Shown here one piece after another: positions 35,472-49,486 of a stretch of 64,000 nucleotides of DNA; position 1 is the stretch's first letter, and every line of letters begins with the position of its first letter. A program made the translations under genes and the position numbers. The notes below the pieces were generated by a model. That model saw nothing but the letters and a program-made list of their open reading frames with translations. It did not search any database and had not been told where the DNA came from. Origin of the DNA: Marchantia polymorpha subsp. ruderalis (taxonomy: Eukaryota; Streptophyta; Marchantiopsida; Marchantiales; Marchantiaceae); NCBI GenBank assembly GCA_037833965.1, contig AP031358.1, positions 1,992,001 to 2,056,000 of the forward strand, given 5' to 3'.

Positions 35472-38400
35472 CCAAGGTCAACCTCCGTGCCACTTTGAGG
35501 AATCGCTGTTGAAGCTTCTGCATTCTGACATGAAATCTGCTGTACTCACAGGCAAGGTGCTCTTGCTAAGCCCCTGTTCCATCCATGTGCATAAGAAGGC
35601 GAGATCGACGAGCGAAATCAGAGTTGTGAGATAGAACGCCTGACCTGTCTTCCACGACCTGTATCTTTCTCGGGATCATATGTACTGAATCTCGTGAGTC
35701 TGTGATATTCTTGTACCTCAAAGCTCAACACCATCCGCTTCAGATATCATAGACTCGAATTTAGAAGGAGAGTTTGCTTGCTGTCTCAGCTGAGCTTCCA
35801 CAACTTTAGTAGCATAGCTCTTCTCGAGAAATCCCACATCCTGCAGAAAGTTCAGGGCAATTCTGGTGAGGTTGCAGTTCGCCTAGGTCCAAACTGACGG
35901 TTTCTTTCGTATAGTGTTGAATTGACATATCCTGGATGTCTGAAAACGGCTTTTCAAGCTTGGGTTGAACCCTTTACACATAAGGAACGAGGACCTTACG
36001 TCCTCGGCGTAGATTCTAGCCTCTCTCGATTGTAAATATTTTCCTTAATTATATGAAGCAGGATTCCCCATTTTCTCGTCTGTTTGGTATATTCAGCTGA
36101 ACGAATTCAGCTGAACGCCCTCGAACTACTAGAATCTGTGCAGTCCACGCTCTCCATGAAACCCGTTGTCAGCTCCGATTAACTGTATTGTTTTAAAAGG
36201 CTACATTGCTTTACTCTGGGCTTCCGACTGCCCTCCTTGTGCTCTGGGACAGAATTGGCTCATGTACACGAACCCAGATGTGCTTGTCCAGTTTCTGCTT
36301 GATGTATGATCATTTATGATAGGCAAGTTGATGGCCAGTAGTTCAATTAAAGCTTGTATATTCGCAGTTCAGTGTGCGATATTGCAACAATGGACAAATC
36401 GCAACTTGGAGACTTCAACTAGAGTAGAGGGCTCGTGCTTTGCAGGCTTGCATGACTGATTTGGTCGTTAGCCAGCTGCATTTAGCGACCAGAACAACCA
36501 GCCACTCTGGTACGAGGTATTTCAGCGCATCTGTGCATCTGTGTAGTTCCTTCAATGAGTATATAGTAATTATTGAAGGATGATTAGTTTTGGTGTTTAT
36601 TCTTTGGGTAGCAGGCCATCATTTTGATGGGCTTAGCAGACAATTATTTTTGATCATTTCATTTAGATGTTCCTGGACGAAGAAGTGCGCGCCCTCACAC
36701 GCGAGCGTAATACCACATGGGAGTTTTTTATGTTGTGCCGGTTGGTTCATCGCCTCGGCTTCACTTTCCATTACAGCGCAGGTCATGGTTGCCGAAACCT
36801 GGCTTGTGATTTGATATCACAGTTATCAGCTTCAGAGGTCTTAGACTTCCAAGGCCTTCATCGACAGAAGGCGAAAGTAAGGATGTTGAAGCAACTCCAG
36901 GTCCAACTCTCCACGACGAGTCTCGTTGAATCAAGCTGGAAAGAGAATCAATGTCATGAAGTCGATAAGTTAGGCCAGAAACACGTGAACTTCGAAGGAG
37001 CCTCGTTACAGTACTTGCTGCGCTGTGGCGATTGGATCCACGTTCAATGGCTGCATGGAGGGCACGAGTTTTTGTGCGCAAGCCTCAGATTGCATCCTTA
37101 AACAAGTTTGCCAAAAAGTCCAAAAGATGCAGCAGCTGCAGCAACTTCTGCCGATCACATGCGAAGAGCCGACCGCCAGCTCCCGACATGCGGACTGGCC
37201 TCAGCATCCGAGCTCGGTGATGTCTCCAAGTACAAAAAAAGTGTCACATTCGGTTCCAGCCCTCCCCTCGCCTCAGAGTCTGCAGAGCAAGTGATTCCTC
37301 CAAGGCTACCATAGACGCCGATGGAGCTGAGGAATCCGAACGATCGCCTTCAATTTCATGAGAAACGAACGAGCTCCTGTCACTAGACTGAAACTGACTG
37401 CTGCAATTCTATTTTCGCAATTCCGGCACGATCTGCCTGCGCTGTCTTGGCAGATCCAGTCGCCTCTTCTTCAAAGTTGGCCAACCAGGATGCGAGCAGT
37501 ACGAGATCAGCTCCCTCCTGACTGTCATCGAATCTTTTGTACTCTCGTACGATGCCTGGAGAGCAGAATTGTGCTCGATCCGCGTGTTCTCAGAGCCGAG
37601 TGTCTGATGGAATGGCCACCCAGACTGTCAATAATTGACTGGTCCGAGAACCGTGGGGACCACCCGGAGCAAAGATTTCAGCAAAGCTGACGAGTTGTTG
37701 CCAAAAGCAGCTCAGGCCCGCCCCTTGGGAAGTGGGTCCCATGTTTTCCCTGATGCTCATTGGACTCTGAGGCCCGCCGCTTAAGCAGGCTCCCTGCCAA
37801 GGCGAAAACGGAAGGCGAGCGATGCAGATTTGCACGGTGCATATCTGATTTCCTTGGAGCTGGGGCGACCAAATGCAAGCCTAATTCCCGATTTATTTCT
37901 TCCTCTACTTTCCAGCTCCTCAATCGATCTCACTGCCACACATTTTTGTGTGCAGACGAGCTAGGGGATACTAATTCTCCAGACTGCAGCTGGGATTATA
38001 TCCTGCATACCACCGGGTCAGATCCCTGTCGGCTTATGGACTGCACAGGCAGGGCTCACTGAAGGGAAGTGGGGAGGAGTCTGTATGATCAGGATTTGAG
38101 TAAAATCCAGTCTGTAGGCTGCGCTGAAAGTTGCCTCTCCCTTTTCGCCTTTCTTCAGAGGAAGAGCAGTTCATGACTCACTCGAGAGAGCATGTAAGTC
38201 CTGCCTGTGCTGCAGCGAACCATGTACTCAAGACCTTGAAAAAGTATAAGAACCCACGAAGAATGCACGAACATCCGGCATCATGACCTTATCAGGCTAT
38301 GGCCTCGAAAGCGCCTTGCCTTGATCTGGGTTCCAGGGTAGGCCGGGTCTAGAGTGCTTCGCTATCCAGTTCGTCAGTCCCACCACCATCCAGCACCTTC

Positions 38401-41400
38401 GGGGCTCGAGCCTTCAAGATTTCTCGCATGGTCTATGTCCAGCAGCAGCACTGCATGGCCTACGTCTCTGACCTCAACCCAAATCCAGTGCCATAGTTTC
38501 TTAAGGTCGAGGCCTCTTTGCCTGCTTCCTTGTTTAGCTGCTGCCTAAGTCGTCCGAGAGTTTAGACTCATGAGAACAAATCTTCCTGCAAGAGCCCGGA
38601 CCTTTGCAAAATCTTGAGGCGACCTCATCAAGATGGAAATGATGTGCCGTCCGGTGTTAGTGCCTCAGAAAGGAAGGCTATCAAGAGGAAGCAGGCACAT
38701 CAGAAAGTCCAGCAGACTCCAGATCCGAAGCGTAGCTGCCCAAGTAGTTCTCGTACGAGCAAGCTCTTGAACACGGACAAGCACGGCCCAGCTCTGATCG
38801 GCTGGCTGGAATCGCTGGAAGCTCTCTCATTTACAGCTCTATCCGAACTAATCATCAGATGTACCGAAGGACCGGATCCTGACTTCGCCTGCTGTTGTGT
38901 TAGGTGATGGTTTTATCACACCTCAATGGTACTCGACTTTAATGTGTTCAATCATTTTGATCATTGACAAGATAAACTCTGAATTTCGAGACGACAGATT
39001 TTAGGCTTAATGAGATCTATGGCCCTGGGAATGCAGGTTTTCCGCAGGCTGTGTCGTTCGCCTGGCACGTTAGTACTGCTCCCTTCAATCTTCATGCCCT
39101 TCTAGCTTCGAGTTTTCTGCTCTCTTTAATGTCCACCCGGCGAAGGGGCGTGTGATCACGTGCATCGGGGCAAGCTCTGTTCTCGTCGTACTGTTCTCGC
39201 TCCGATGTGCAGTGATTGCATTTGCCACCGCAGCTTCTTCAGATGACTGCTTACAGTCTGCGAGTCGGAAGTTGCAGTGACGATTCTCCGATCTCATTAC
39301 GCTCAGATCTGAACTCAAACAATCTCTTACCTTCTCTGAGATCATCTGTACTTAGTAAGCTCCCACAGTGCGGTTCCCAGTGTCAGGCTCACTGGAAAAA
39401 AATGCTTCGATAAGAACAGTTTCTCGAGTTTTACTGTAAATTGATCTGGCTATAATTTGTCACAACTTCGTGCACAAATTTCCAGATTTGCGCAATTTGA
39501 TAATATAAGCAACAGGGATTCATGGAGGTCGAGAGCTAATACATAAACTTTGGTAAAACTGAAGGAGCTCTGAATGGTTGGCACTGCGAGTTCGTTGACA
39601 TCATTCCAACGTCTACCCAGCTAAAACGAACACTGAAGGAGGTTCAAGGTTTTAGGAAATTTGCGTGGTTGACATAATTCCAAATGGGCCTCTAAAATCG
39701 AGAAGCATTGGAATTTGCTCTGTTTTTTAACTTCCATATATGGCATACTATCCTCCTTGGAGGTATAGGCCACCTCCAGCTCTTCGTCCGAGATCTCTTG
39801 TCTCGATCCTGTCCTTCCCCGCGCATTGCAAGGTACAGAAATCGTGCTTCTGCTTAACTGCTATACCGCTGTCGCTTATCAGAAGGTAGGGAGGGGATGA
39901 AAACCAGGTCAAGACCTCTCAACGCGCTGGCTCTAGCTAGACCAGAATGCCGTGCATGTCACGTTCTAAAGGCTACTCACTGGGTCTCGGGTCTTCTTCT
40001 TCATGTACGTCTCTCCGTCACGATAAGGACTGAGATCCAGGATGCACCACTCGTCGCCATGTTTGTCCTCCTTCGATTCGAATATACTCGAGAGATAGGC
40101 GGTGGAGAGAGTGCATTCTTTGTGAATTCGGAGTACTGCCAGGGCTTCATGCAGGTTTTCTAGGCGTTGTCCGTCAGCAGTCTGGAGGGACCGAGAGGTA
40201 CACACTGCACTGCAAATCAATCCAAATTACTGGTTTAGTTGATTTGACGAGAAGCCCAGGTGGTTGTGAAACGTGACCGAGTAAATTGCTGTGGGATACC
40301 GCAGTTAGCTGGGCTGACAGGCTAAATCTATGAAAGGCTGCGGGGGTTGCTTCACTCATCACACTGCTCACCGCCATCATATCCCATGAACAACATGTTC
40401 TAAACAAGTCATGGCGGAGAGCTTCTCCGGCATGACTATGATTATGCAGTAGACTGTTAAGGGAGTCAACATTATTGAACACTCAAATACTGCTCTTTGG
40501 TAAATTTGGCTGCCACTTCCATGTCTTTTGATAATATATATGCTTATAACTTGTTTTACTTGCAGGTCTGACTGCAATTATGATGGGAGTGTGGACACTT
40601 GAGGTCAGCAGATTCTGCTTCACAGGTCAGTGGATCCATATGTAGTAAGCCTACAGACAAAAACCATTTTGTTTGCACTTCCAAGTACGTCGATAGATAC
40701 CCAGCTCTTGCTGGTTCACACCACTCCCACCCCTGTCTACTGCGAGGGACTCTAGCTGCAAGGCTAATGTTACGACACACGATGATGATACTGTCGTTTG
40801 AAGTACATGTACGACAGTCATTTCGCCAGAAAGATACTGCATCCGTTGGACATGCTGGGGCAGCCTGTGTGGACGAGAATCAAAAAACCGGTCGAGGATT
40901 AATACGAATCTTCATCGATCCTTACTACGGATCGCACAGTCACGAGCTATCTGCAACTCACGGTCGGAGTCTAAAATTTATAACGGGGCCACTTTTGGCG
41001 TATTAGCAACCTTCCTAACCTACACAGAGACTGGCTGCCTGTCAACTACTGGCCCTAAAATATCCACCGAGACTCGACTTCTGAGTGGCATTTGATCCTG
41101 TGGAGAACCCCTACTGTCTTCAGATTGAAGCTTTAGATGTGAAACTCAGTGCATTCCCTATCCACAAGAGTACAGGTTAAATTACGGGTAAAATTACCCT
41201 CCTGAAAACCGCTTTGTGCCTCGTTGGGTCTTTTCTGAACCAGCACGGAGTTGGAACGCTCATAAAGTCCATGCATGACCGACCTCGATGAAAGTGTCCC
41301 AAAGTAGTGTGCTCGGGCTAGTGATTTGGTAGCAGAGTAAGAAGAATGTTTCTTATTAAAAATCTCTCACAGGAATGTTCGACAGCTACTGTCCAGCACA

Positions 41401-42214
41401 CTGCTATAAGCAACCTTATATTTGTCAGTTTTCTACTTCTGAGGAGTCTAACTGACGTACCTGGCAAGTTGACGTCGTGAGGGTTCCACATTATGTTAGA
41501 GCCAACATATCGAATCCAATTTTCAGTCCATATTGACCGAGTGAAATTTATGAGCGATACTCATCTTAACATCTTTATCCATTTTCCTCACATCTTGGAA
41601 AATGAGCTGGAAATAAAATAATACCAGATTACGGAGTGAGGATTGCACACATATCATTCATTTTAGTCGGAAAGTCTGCCACTGTTGTCGATGCCTGAGG
41701 AGTATCAGAACCAACATCCTGACGTATCCTGATGACATTTCCTATTACTTGTGAAAGGGGAGCAACTTTGACATATTCTTGCCTTCCCCATCCATGCTTA
41801 TGAAATTCCCTCTTTCTACAATCCGAGAGTACGGACTTCCGAGCTGCAATCGCTGCTCAACAAGACTCTCACCCCAGCCACAAGGCTGTCATTATCTCAA
41901 CCACCACAACTGAATGAGTTGGTGGAACGTGTATCTAAGTTCTTGCTCTTTACGACAACAAAGATCGGATCATCACACCCAAAAAATTCATCCAATCAGG
42001 ACGAAGAATCACTTAGACTTTGTCACTTGCAAGGAAATGACCTTGGTGTTTTGCTTACGTTACAACATGATTGTAGGGCCTCATGCTCCTGTTACATGTA
42101 GTGTCCCAGTTCTTTCTACGACCTGGGCAAAAGGCGACGCTCTACTACGAACAGCGCTTGTTCGCGTATACTGCTCCTCCCTTCTCTGTAGTTCTATGTC
42201 CCAGAAATCCAGGG
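35472..42214. other. gene-poor interval without recognised genes
   Basis: ORFs of up to 144 codons (for example at 36667-37101 on the plus strand) and several of about 100 codons are present, but none matches a family I know or extends through plausible splice sites. One at 38614-38907 (plus), with the end EALSFTALSELIIRCTEG, has a mildly coding-like tail. I see no transposon terminal repeats or satellites. Part of it is likely the 5' or 3' flank of the genes at either side. Confidence 0.5.
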
Positions 42215-45078
42215 TCAATGATCGGCATCTTCCTCTTCATCCTTAAAACTCTCCTCTGACATCTGAACCGCGTCTTCTGGACTCGGCGCCTTGAATCCAT
42301 CCCATCTCCACATGAGTATGTGCTCAAATTCATAAGATATTAAGACACAGGGAACCAGCTTCTGCATTCACGTAACAGAAGGGTCAGAGAAGTAAGACTC
42401 AAGTAACTTAAGAACAACAAGCTTGAAGGTTTAAAGGCACGCTATCAAAGTAAGAGCATACGCCTTTAAAGACAAAGCAAACCAACCTTTAATTTCACCC
42501 CAAGGGCACGGAAGTTCCTCGCCTCGAAGCCTTGGCAGTTGACACGAACTAGATCACTTTTCTCGAAAGCCTTCCTCACATCGTCCAAAAGTGTAACAAA
42601 CACGCCGTTTTTTGCTGCAACGAAACAAGTAAGAGGTTCTCTTCTCAGATCAATATACCTAGGAAGCACGTTGTGGCCCATCGACTGACTTAAAGAATTT
42701 GCAAAGTGAGCTCTAGAGCTCTAGTAGATAGAGACTTCTGTACACGAGGAACTGACAAAAAACACCTATTTGTGAACTTGCGACACAATAGAATTCAAAG
42801 CCTCGTAGAGTTTTCTCTCCCATCTGTGCGAAAGGCCTTCCTTTTATGTGCAAAGAATGAGGATAATAACTAAACTTCAAGTATAAGAAACATTTACCTA
42901 GCTTGCATAACGCAGGCAATTCTTTTCCTCTGGCTCGCAACGCGTTAACATCATCCTTCGTCAGCCCAAATGGAATAGGGAGGCGTTTAGCTGGAGTTTT
43001 CTTTCGCTGATGCATAACAGGGAGTTTCGGAGCAAACTTAGGATCGTAATCCCGGCCTCGATAGAGATAAACAACACCTTGATTTCGATGAATTACTCTG
43101 CCGCCTGTCTTTTCCTGTGATACCCAACCCTAGGTCAGTCATCTCCTTCGACATTTCCGAAAATGATGAAGACCACTTCTCTACTAATTTGTACCAACCT
43201 TCAAAGGCCACGACTTAAGAGAAAATTGAAGAAAAGAATACAGCAGCAAACGATTCAGTCACAAAAACAGGAAAAGGGCCACATACTTCAAGCTTATTGC
43301 ACAGGAAGTCCATGTCCAAGGTTACTGCACCTTTGCACTTGATTTTGCAAACTTCTGACTTCTTCCAATAAGAATGGACCAGCGTGATGTAATTATGACC
43401 CCATCCCCTCCACCCTACATCAAAAGAGAATTTACAAGATGAGCAAAGATGAATGAATGGATACTAGACGTCGAGAATTTTTTATCAGACAATGAGACTG
43501 CTTCATAAAGGTTCAGTGCAGCCTATAGACTGCCACCCAAGTGATGTCCATACCCATGTTGATTTGGCGACTGGAGCGATTACACTTGTCAATCAACAAG
43601 TTGATTTCTTTCGTACTCAAGCGGAAACCCTCTTTCTCTGTGTCTTCTGCAGTCTTGGTTGCCGTTGGCTTTTCCTTTTCCAGTTCTGACACTTCACATG
43701 AATCCCTTTCTGCAAAATTTTCCTGCTCTACGGTGTCATGTGGCTCCCTTTCACCTAAACAACCATTTTCAGCAACAGTAGTATCCTGCACTTCAAATGT
43801 TTGCGACAATTCATCTCTTGCCGTCTCATCGTTCATCTGCAACGTGGAGGTGACCGCAGCTACTCCATTTCCTCTACGTGGACTGGATGACCGGGGTTTT
43901 TGTCTCGGTTCTCTCATGAGAGACCTCCTCGGTTGCTCCAACTTTGTAGGACGTTCTGAATTGCCCACTCTTTCCCTCATGAGAAACCGATCCTCAGTTG
44001 CTCTAGGTACACCTGCTATCACCCTACGTTCTCTCATGAGAGACCTCCTCGGCTGCTCTGACTTTGTACTAAATTCTGTATTGTCCACCGTTTCCCTCGA
44101 GAAAGACCGATCCTCAGTTACGCTAGATACATCTGAAATCACCCTACGTTCTCTCATGAAAGACCTCCTCGGTGGCTCTGATTTTGCACTAGATTCTGTA
44201 TTGTCAACCGTTTCCCTCGTGAGAGACCGGTCCTCAGATGCGCTAGATACACCTGATATCCCCCTACGTTCTCTCATAAGAGATCTCTTTGTTCCATCCG
44301 TTCTTTTTACAGAAATACCTGCAGTTACCACCCGATCCCTCACTGCAGATCCTATCGTATCCGAAGGCTTCCGACTAGCTGAACCTGGACTATCCTTCAG
44401 GTCCCTCGTTAGCCATCGTCTCGGTTCCTCTGAATTTTCAACATCTGAACCTGCACCTTTTCTGAGTTCTGTCAAGAGCAATCTCCTCCGATCCTCTGGA
44501 CTTAAATGTGATGAATTTGCAGCATCCTTCTTTTCCCTCGTGGAAGACCTGTTCGGATCATCCTGACCAGTCTGTTTCGAATTTTTCTTCCTCGATCTAT
44601 TATCAGGGAGGTCGGCATAACTGTACCAATACTGAAATGGTACTTCGGAGAGTATATGTTCAGGGCGAACGGGCTGAGCGGGAGGAGGTGGCTTGAAAGT
44701 CGACAAATCCTGTCGAGGAGTTTCCTCCGACGAACTTTCAGAACAGAATGATGTTACTAAGAAATTCCCCTTCAGCGACAGAGCCCCAGCATTGGGGCGA
44801 TTGAAGACCAGGGGTTTCAGAACATGAGTGACAAAACAGTTGACGAAGGCAAACCGACTCCCTAAATCTGCCGGAGACAACTGAGACCTTGCAAAGGGCC
44901 ACTGATGCGTCAACTGAGACGATGCAACCTCGAACCTTCTCTTGCTAGTCACAGCGGGACGCCCGACCACCCACGATCTCACCATGACGACTCCACCCGT
45001 CCCTCTGCCATGGTGGCAGCGAGAAGTGAGCATCAGCAACTTCTCACCCAACTGAGGCCACTGTGGCAGACCGATCAT
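42215..45078 (-). CDS. CRM-domain splicing factor of the CRS2-associated-factor (CAF) type
   Basis: Five exons with matching phases: 43554-45078, 43287-43414, 42898-43114, 42487-42614 and 42215-42361, giving 714 aa. CAF proteins bind group II introns in chloroplasts or mitochondria and recruit the CRS2 peptidyl-tRNA-hydrolase-like partner for splicing. The first about 110 residues are basic and hydroxylated, like a transit peptide. The start could be Met1 (45078), Met16 or Met32 (44985). VPFQYWYSY near residue 150 corresponds to the FxYSYTE motif of CAFs. Residues 264-392 are a 40-residue tandem repeat. CRM1 begins at about 487 (KEINLLIDKC, RQINMGWRGWGHNYI with a GxxG loop, VKIKCKG-like VCKIKCKGAVTLDM, then EKTGGRVIHR and LYRGRDYDP). 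CRM2 begins near 597 (GLTKDDVNALRARGKELPAL, NGVFVTLLDDV, LVRVNCQG, LVPCVLISYEFEHILMWR). The tail is acidic (SFKDEEEDADH). The long linker and repeats are unusual for the family. Plastid and mitochondrial targeting cannot be told apart. Confidence 0.9.
43903..44289 (-). repeat. in-frame 120-bp tandem repeat inside the CAF-like gene
   Basis: Units start at residues 264, 304, 344 and 384: KRSLMRERRGISGVSSASED, RRSFMRERRVISDVSSVTED, RRSLMRERRVIAGVPRATED and a partial RRSLMREPRQ. Each full unit is exactly 40 codons and continues with R-ETVDNTE-S-KSE-P. The repeat is basic and serine-rich and lies in the disordered linker before CRM1. Confidence 0.95.
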
Positions 45079-45800
45079 CGCATCGCGACACTAGTCCACA
45101 CTTCACTCTGAGCTCTGGCCCAACAATCTCAATCCCTATGTCCTCAATTGCACCACATGCTCCTCCTCGACGACCTCGAAAACCCCTACCAAAACCCTAC
45201 AATGCGCTGCTGCTGCTGCTGCCTGTCCGCGATCGACTCAATGAACGAGAGTATCCATTAGCCTCTGATATCAATCTGAACCTGCCTCGGATTACTGCTC
45301 AACATGTACACCACAGAGCTGCACCTCTGCACCGAAGCTGACCCCATGAAGAATCACCATCGCTCCTGTCGTCCTCTACATTCTTCCCACCCAAATTTCC
45401 GCAATCCTGCCGAGGCATGATCTTCGGCAGTCGACTTCGGCCTCGATTTGCAGCTCGGTGCCAGCGACTGGCAGATCAGATACAGACTCCAGTGCCTTGG
45501 ATCGTTGCGAAATGTGCACTCGAAGTCGCGGTGACGAGGAGCCGACGTGTCCGGTCTTGCTTTGTCAGCCAATCAGGGCTACGACATCTCTCGGTCAGAC
45601 CTGTCGACTGGCCTTCGGAGCTGTGACGTGGAATGACGAAAGGCTCGCTTGGTGAGGCTTCCAGACATTTCTCTATTCTTGCTGGGAACTTCGTGAAGGG
45701 CCCATGTCTTCATGTCTTTGACCGCGAGGATCAAAGGTTCTTCTTAGTAGATGTCATTGTGGTGATATGAAGTATCCCGTGGCTGCCGGTTCAACCCGTA
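45079..45800. promoter_or_regulatory. GC-rich upstream region of the CAF-like gene
   Basis: GC-rich DNA immediately 5' of the CAF-like start. It ends where AT-rich fossil DNA begins near 45.8 kb. Short ORFs on both strands look incidental. It probably holds the promoter; no clear core element is seen. Confidence 0.45.
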
Positions 45801-48800
45801 AGTTCTATTCTATCATATTAAAATAAATATGGAGGAAGAGGACTATTGCAAAGACCATGGGAACATCCCATAAACTCATACATAGATATTTGCATCATGC
45901 ATGAAACCCAAGTGGATATGATCAGATTCAAATCGAAAACAACTAATTACTATTTCAACTATTTAATTCAATGGAGATCTATTCATTTAAGTAAGGATTT
46001 GATATAACTTTTCCTATATGTTATATTTGTAACTAATGTCAATATAACAATAAATACATGTTATCGAACATTCTATTTATAAAAAAAATTTTGACCCATA
46101 CTGCACTCTGTCACAAACGTATCAATTCCAGTATTCATAGCTTTAGATAATTTGAAGACTTTGATGTAATGATGGTCTTTATTCATGCCCCTAGATGGAA
46201 TTATATGGCATTGCTTTTAATTCACTTGACTAGTTTTTCCTATGTTTAATATATGATTCCTTCAAATTTTAGTTAAAGGAAAAACAAATTAGATGTTTGA
46301 GATTTACATCCAACAACCTTTGTCTTCTCCTCCAGAGTAATATTTTCTTCAAACTTGAGCAAGGACTGTAGTCTACTAATCTTCTGGTCTACTTTTCACT
46401 CATTTATGTCTTGTTGAAATCCTTCGCCAACCCTAATATAAAAAACTTTACCCTGCAGGGATAAGAGTTTGTACTTAAACATTGCAATTTGGAGAGTCTT
46501 CAAGTTAATTCTTCCTTAATTTTTGATATGTGGATCTCAAAGTTCAAAACTAATACATTTCATATATTTTTTTGATTTTAATTTTCACTACTAATCGTGC
46601 TCAAATCAAATATTTTTTGATCATTTGCAAAAGGAGATTCATTCCATGGTATTTCGACCAAATTCAAAATTAATCTTCATCCCACGTTAACTACTCAAAG
46701 CTAACTTGAGCACATCAAGAGTTGAACTTTCATCAAAATAATATCATCTCCTCCATCCAGCTTGCTAGTTGCAATTTTCTCTTATTGTTCATATTTAAAA
46801 GAAAACTCAAAGATTTTTTTAATCTTGTCCGAAATTTATGTTCACATTGCACAAAAATTTGATTCTAGGTTTTAGGGTTTTTCCATGTTCTCTTTCATAT
46901 AGTATTTAAGTAGATAGTCAGATGTAAATTTTGTTTTCAAATTAAAGACTTTTCACATACTGTGCTGATTGTTTAAACAACAAGCCTTTTCAAAAGCAAT
47001 ATGTAATAAAATCGTGATGCAAATTTAGTCAAAAAGTATCAAATTAGAAAAAAATTTAGGTTTCATAATCTTTTGTATAGTTTATTTGCTTTGAAGAAAA
47101 TTGAATAATTTCAATATAAAAAACTTACAATATATAGATATATAGTTTTTTCAAATTTATCATTAATCTTTTCATAATATAACAAGTGTGGACTCAATAG
47201 TATAAAAAAACTGTAGAGTTTGAAAGATTATCATGTTAATAATTCAAGATCTTCATTAATGTATTACAAATTATTATAATATATCAAGATGCACAACGTC
47301 TCAAGTTTTTACTGATATGTACTCACTACAGCTCTTGGTTATTTTTATCAAAAGACTTGTGCTTATTTTAATGTGCATACTGTAAATTCACTCATTATAA
47401 TGTAGAAATATAAGATATATCATACGAGTTAGAGATAATTATAGAAAGCAAATGATGTAAATCTACTCTTGACAAATTTCAACTCTTTGTACATCTTACA
47501 TAAATACTAACTCTGAAAATCGTAAATTTATTAAACAATCATAATAACTTATGTACAAAATTTGTCAACAAATTTTAGTAACAAAAAATAATTGAATTAA
47601 AAGAAATTTTAGAACATAATCTTTTTCTTATATTAAAAATAGTTATCATCATAATTCTCAATCATATCTCATCATTTCTTTATTTGATAGTTTCATTTAG
47701 TTATTAATATGAAACAATGACACAGGGATTTATATTTTAAATAATCTAAATTTTTTCTAAAAGAGTATTTCAAATACTTCAAACCTTCTTTCACTATCAT
47801 AGAATATAATTCCAACAACCAAATTTCATATATATTTGATTTCTTGTTTCACAAAACACTCAATTTCTAACATAATTCTTTATGCAATTTCATACATATA
47901 TTGCAACTAAATAGTTGCAACGGACTAAAATCATAGGTTGATATCTTTTAATGTGTATTGTTGTGAGTAGAGATGATGAGAATAAATTCAATGAGATTTT
48001 ATTTAACATAGTCACACTTGGAGTCAAAAGTCAATAATGTCACTTCCTGCAAGTTAGCTCAAACAAAATAACATCAAAGCTCATAAAAAATCTTATAGAT
48101 TGAAAAGTAAATTCGAAGCTTATGATTTTGGAAAAAATTCACGTTTATATAGTAAAAAAACTTGAAAGCACACCTTGAATCTTTACGAATGAGAGATGAT
48201 TGAATGAAACAAGACATTAACATCATCTCATGTGGATATGATAAATGTGATGAGTCATGTATTTCATTTGGATGTGAAAATAAAAACTGAATCTATAACT
48301 AGAGTGTAAAAAAATGAAAAAATAGCAATGATTTCATATTGCTCTTGAGCATTGATATATATAAATAGTTTGTACATGTTTGTGATGACCTACGTAAAAG
48401 TCTTTCGATTTTGACAATGACACTAATGACTCAATTAAGTTTGTAGACTAATACATTGCAACACAGAAAGCACTAGCCGATATCATACTCAAGAAAGTAA
48501 TCACTGTAGATGATGTTTTTATAGGAAGCTCATAATTATTTTAGATCGTATAATCTAGATGATACAAAAACATTAAAAACTTTAAATACAGGTTTTTCAT
48601 TGCGACATTACATGTGTCTATTGAGATTCATATTTTTTATGATGAAGGCTTCATTATTTTCTGTGCACTTGTCCTTCTCTAACTGACAATTTTTACTTTA
48701 TGCAATTTAAAAAATGTTTTTCTTTATTGTAAATATTCACTACTGCCATTATTAACTCCATATGCTTTTTCTCGTGTAATGTTGATTTTTGTATTGATAA

Positions 48801-49330
48801 CAGACAACTTATCATTATGATCATTTTGCTATCTAATTGATTTCAAACCTTTAAAATTTTGTCTTTATAGCACAATGCATAGACTTAATGAAAATAACAA
48901 TTCTCACTTCACACAATTAACTAGAAAATTCTGAATTTTTCATGATAATTTGATTAAGTTATATTTCGATTCTAGATTATTGCCACCAAAAAAACTGGAA
49001 GTTCTCCCCTTTCTTCATTTCTTTTAGCAATTGTTTTTTAATCATGATATACTTTTATGTTTTATTGATCAACCAGTTTTCCTTCTGCACTTTAACTCAC
49101 ACATTAGGTAAGTGTATTCTTAGTTCGCATAGGGTTATACATATTGAATTAAAAATTTTAAAAGTAAAAAACGAAATCATGCCCGAAAAATTAATAATTT
49201 CATTGATTCGTTATCATTTGTATTTTTATTATTTTGAAACCTTCAATACCAAGACGTCAACTTTGACTCGTCAATCAGGCAACCCCGGATCAAATAACTC
49301 CAAATCATTGGAGCTCCGGTCCCATTGCAA
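45800..49330. mobile_element. AT-rich block of decayed transposon DNA with Ty1/copia traces
   Basis: About 3.5 kb of very AT-rich sequence without intact ORFs. On the plus strand near 48258-48400 two traces lie in order: FHLDVKIKTES, like the copia reverse-transcriptase HLDVKTAFLNG motif, and FVHVCDDL, like its YVDD box. Ends are not visible. The element is old and broken, and other repeats are probably mixed in. Confidence 0.4.
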
Positions 49331-49486
49331 TGCACGCATGAGATATTGCTGACTCGACTAACTTGGCTTCGGATGAAGGTGCGATTTCATCCGATACTTC
49401 TGGTAGGCACTGTAAACTTCACTCGAATGTCGTGTCTATCGTATCTTCACGACCACATCGTATCCTTCATTTGAAGCTTCAAGTGT

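Noticed and set aside
36667-37101. 144-codon plus ORF starting with MFLDEEVRALTRERNTTWEF
   Set aside because: The start looks somewhat coding, but the rest is not, and no family is recognised.
43541-44566. 341-codon plus-strand ORF
   Set aside because: It is antisense to the first exon of the CAF-like gene and owes its length and repeats to the 120-bp coding repeat on the other strand; the minus strand carries the recognisable domains and consistent splice sites.
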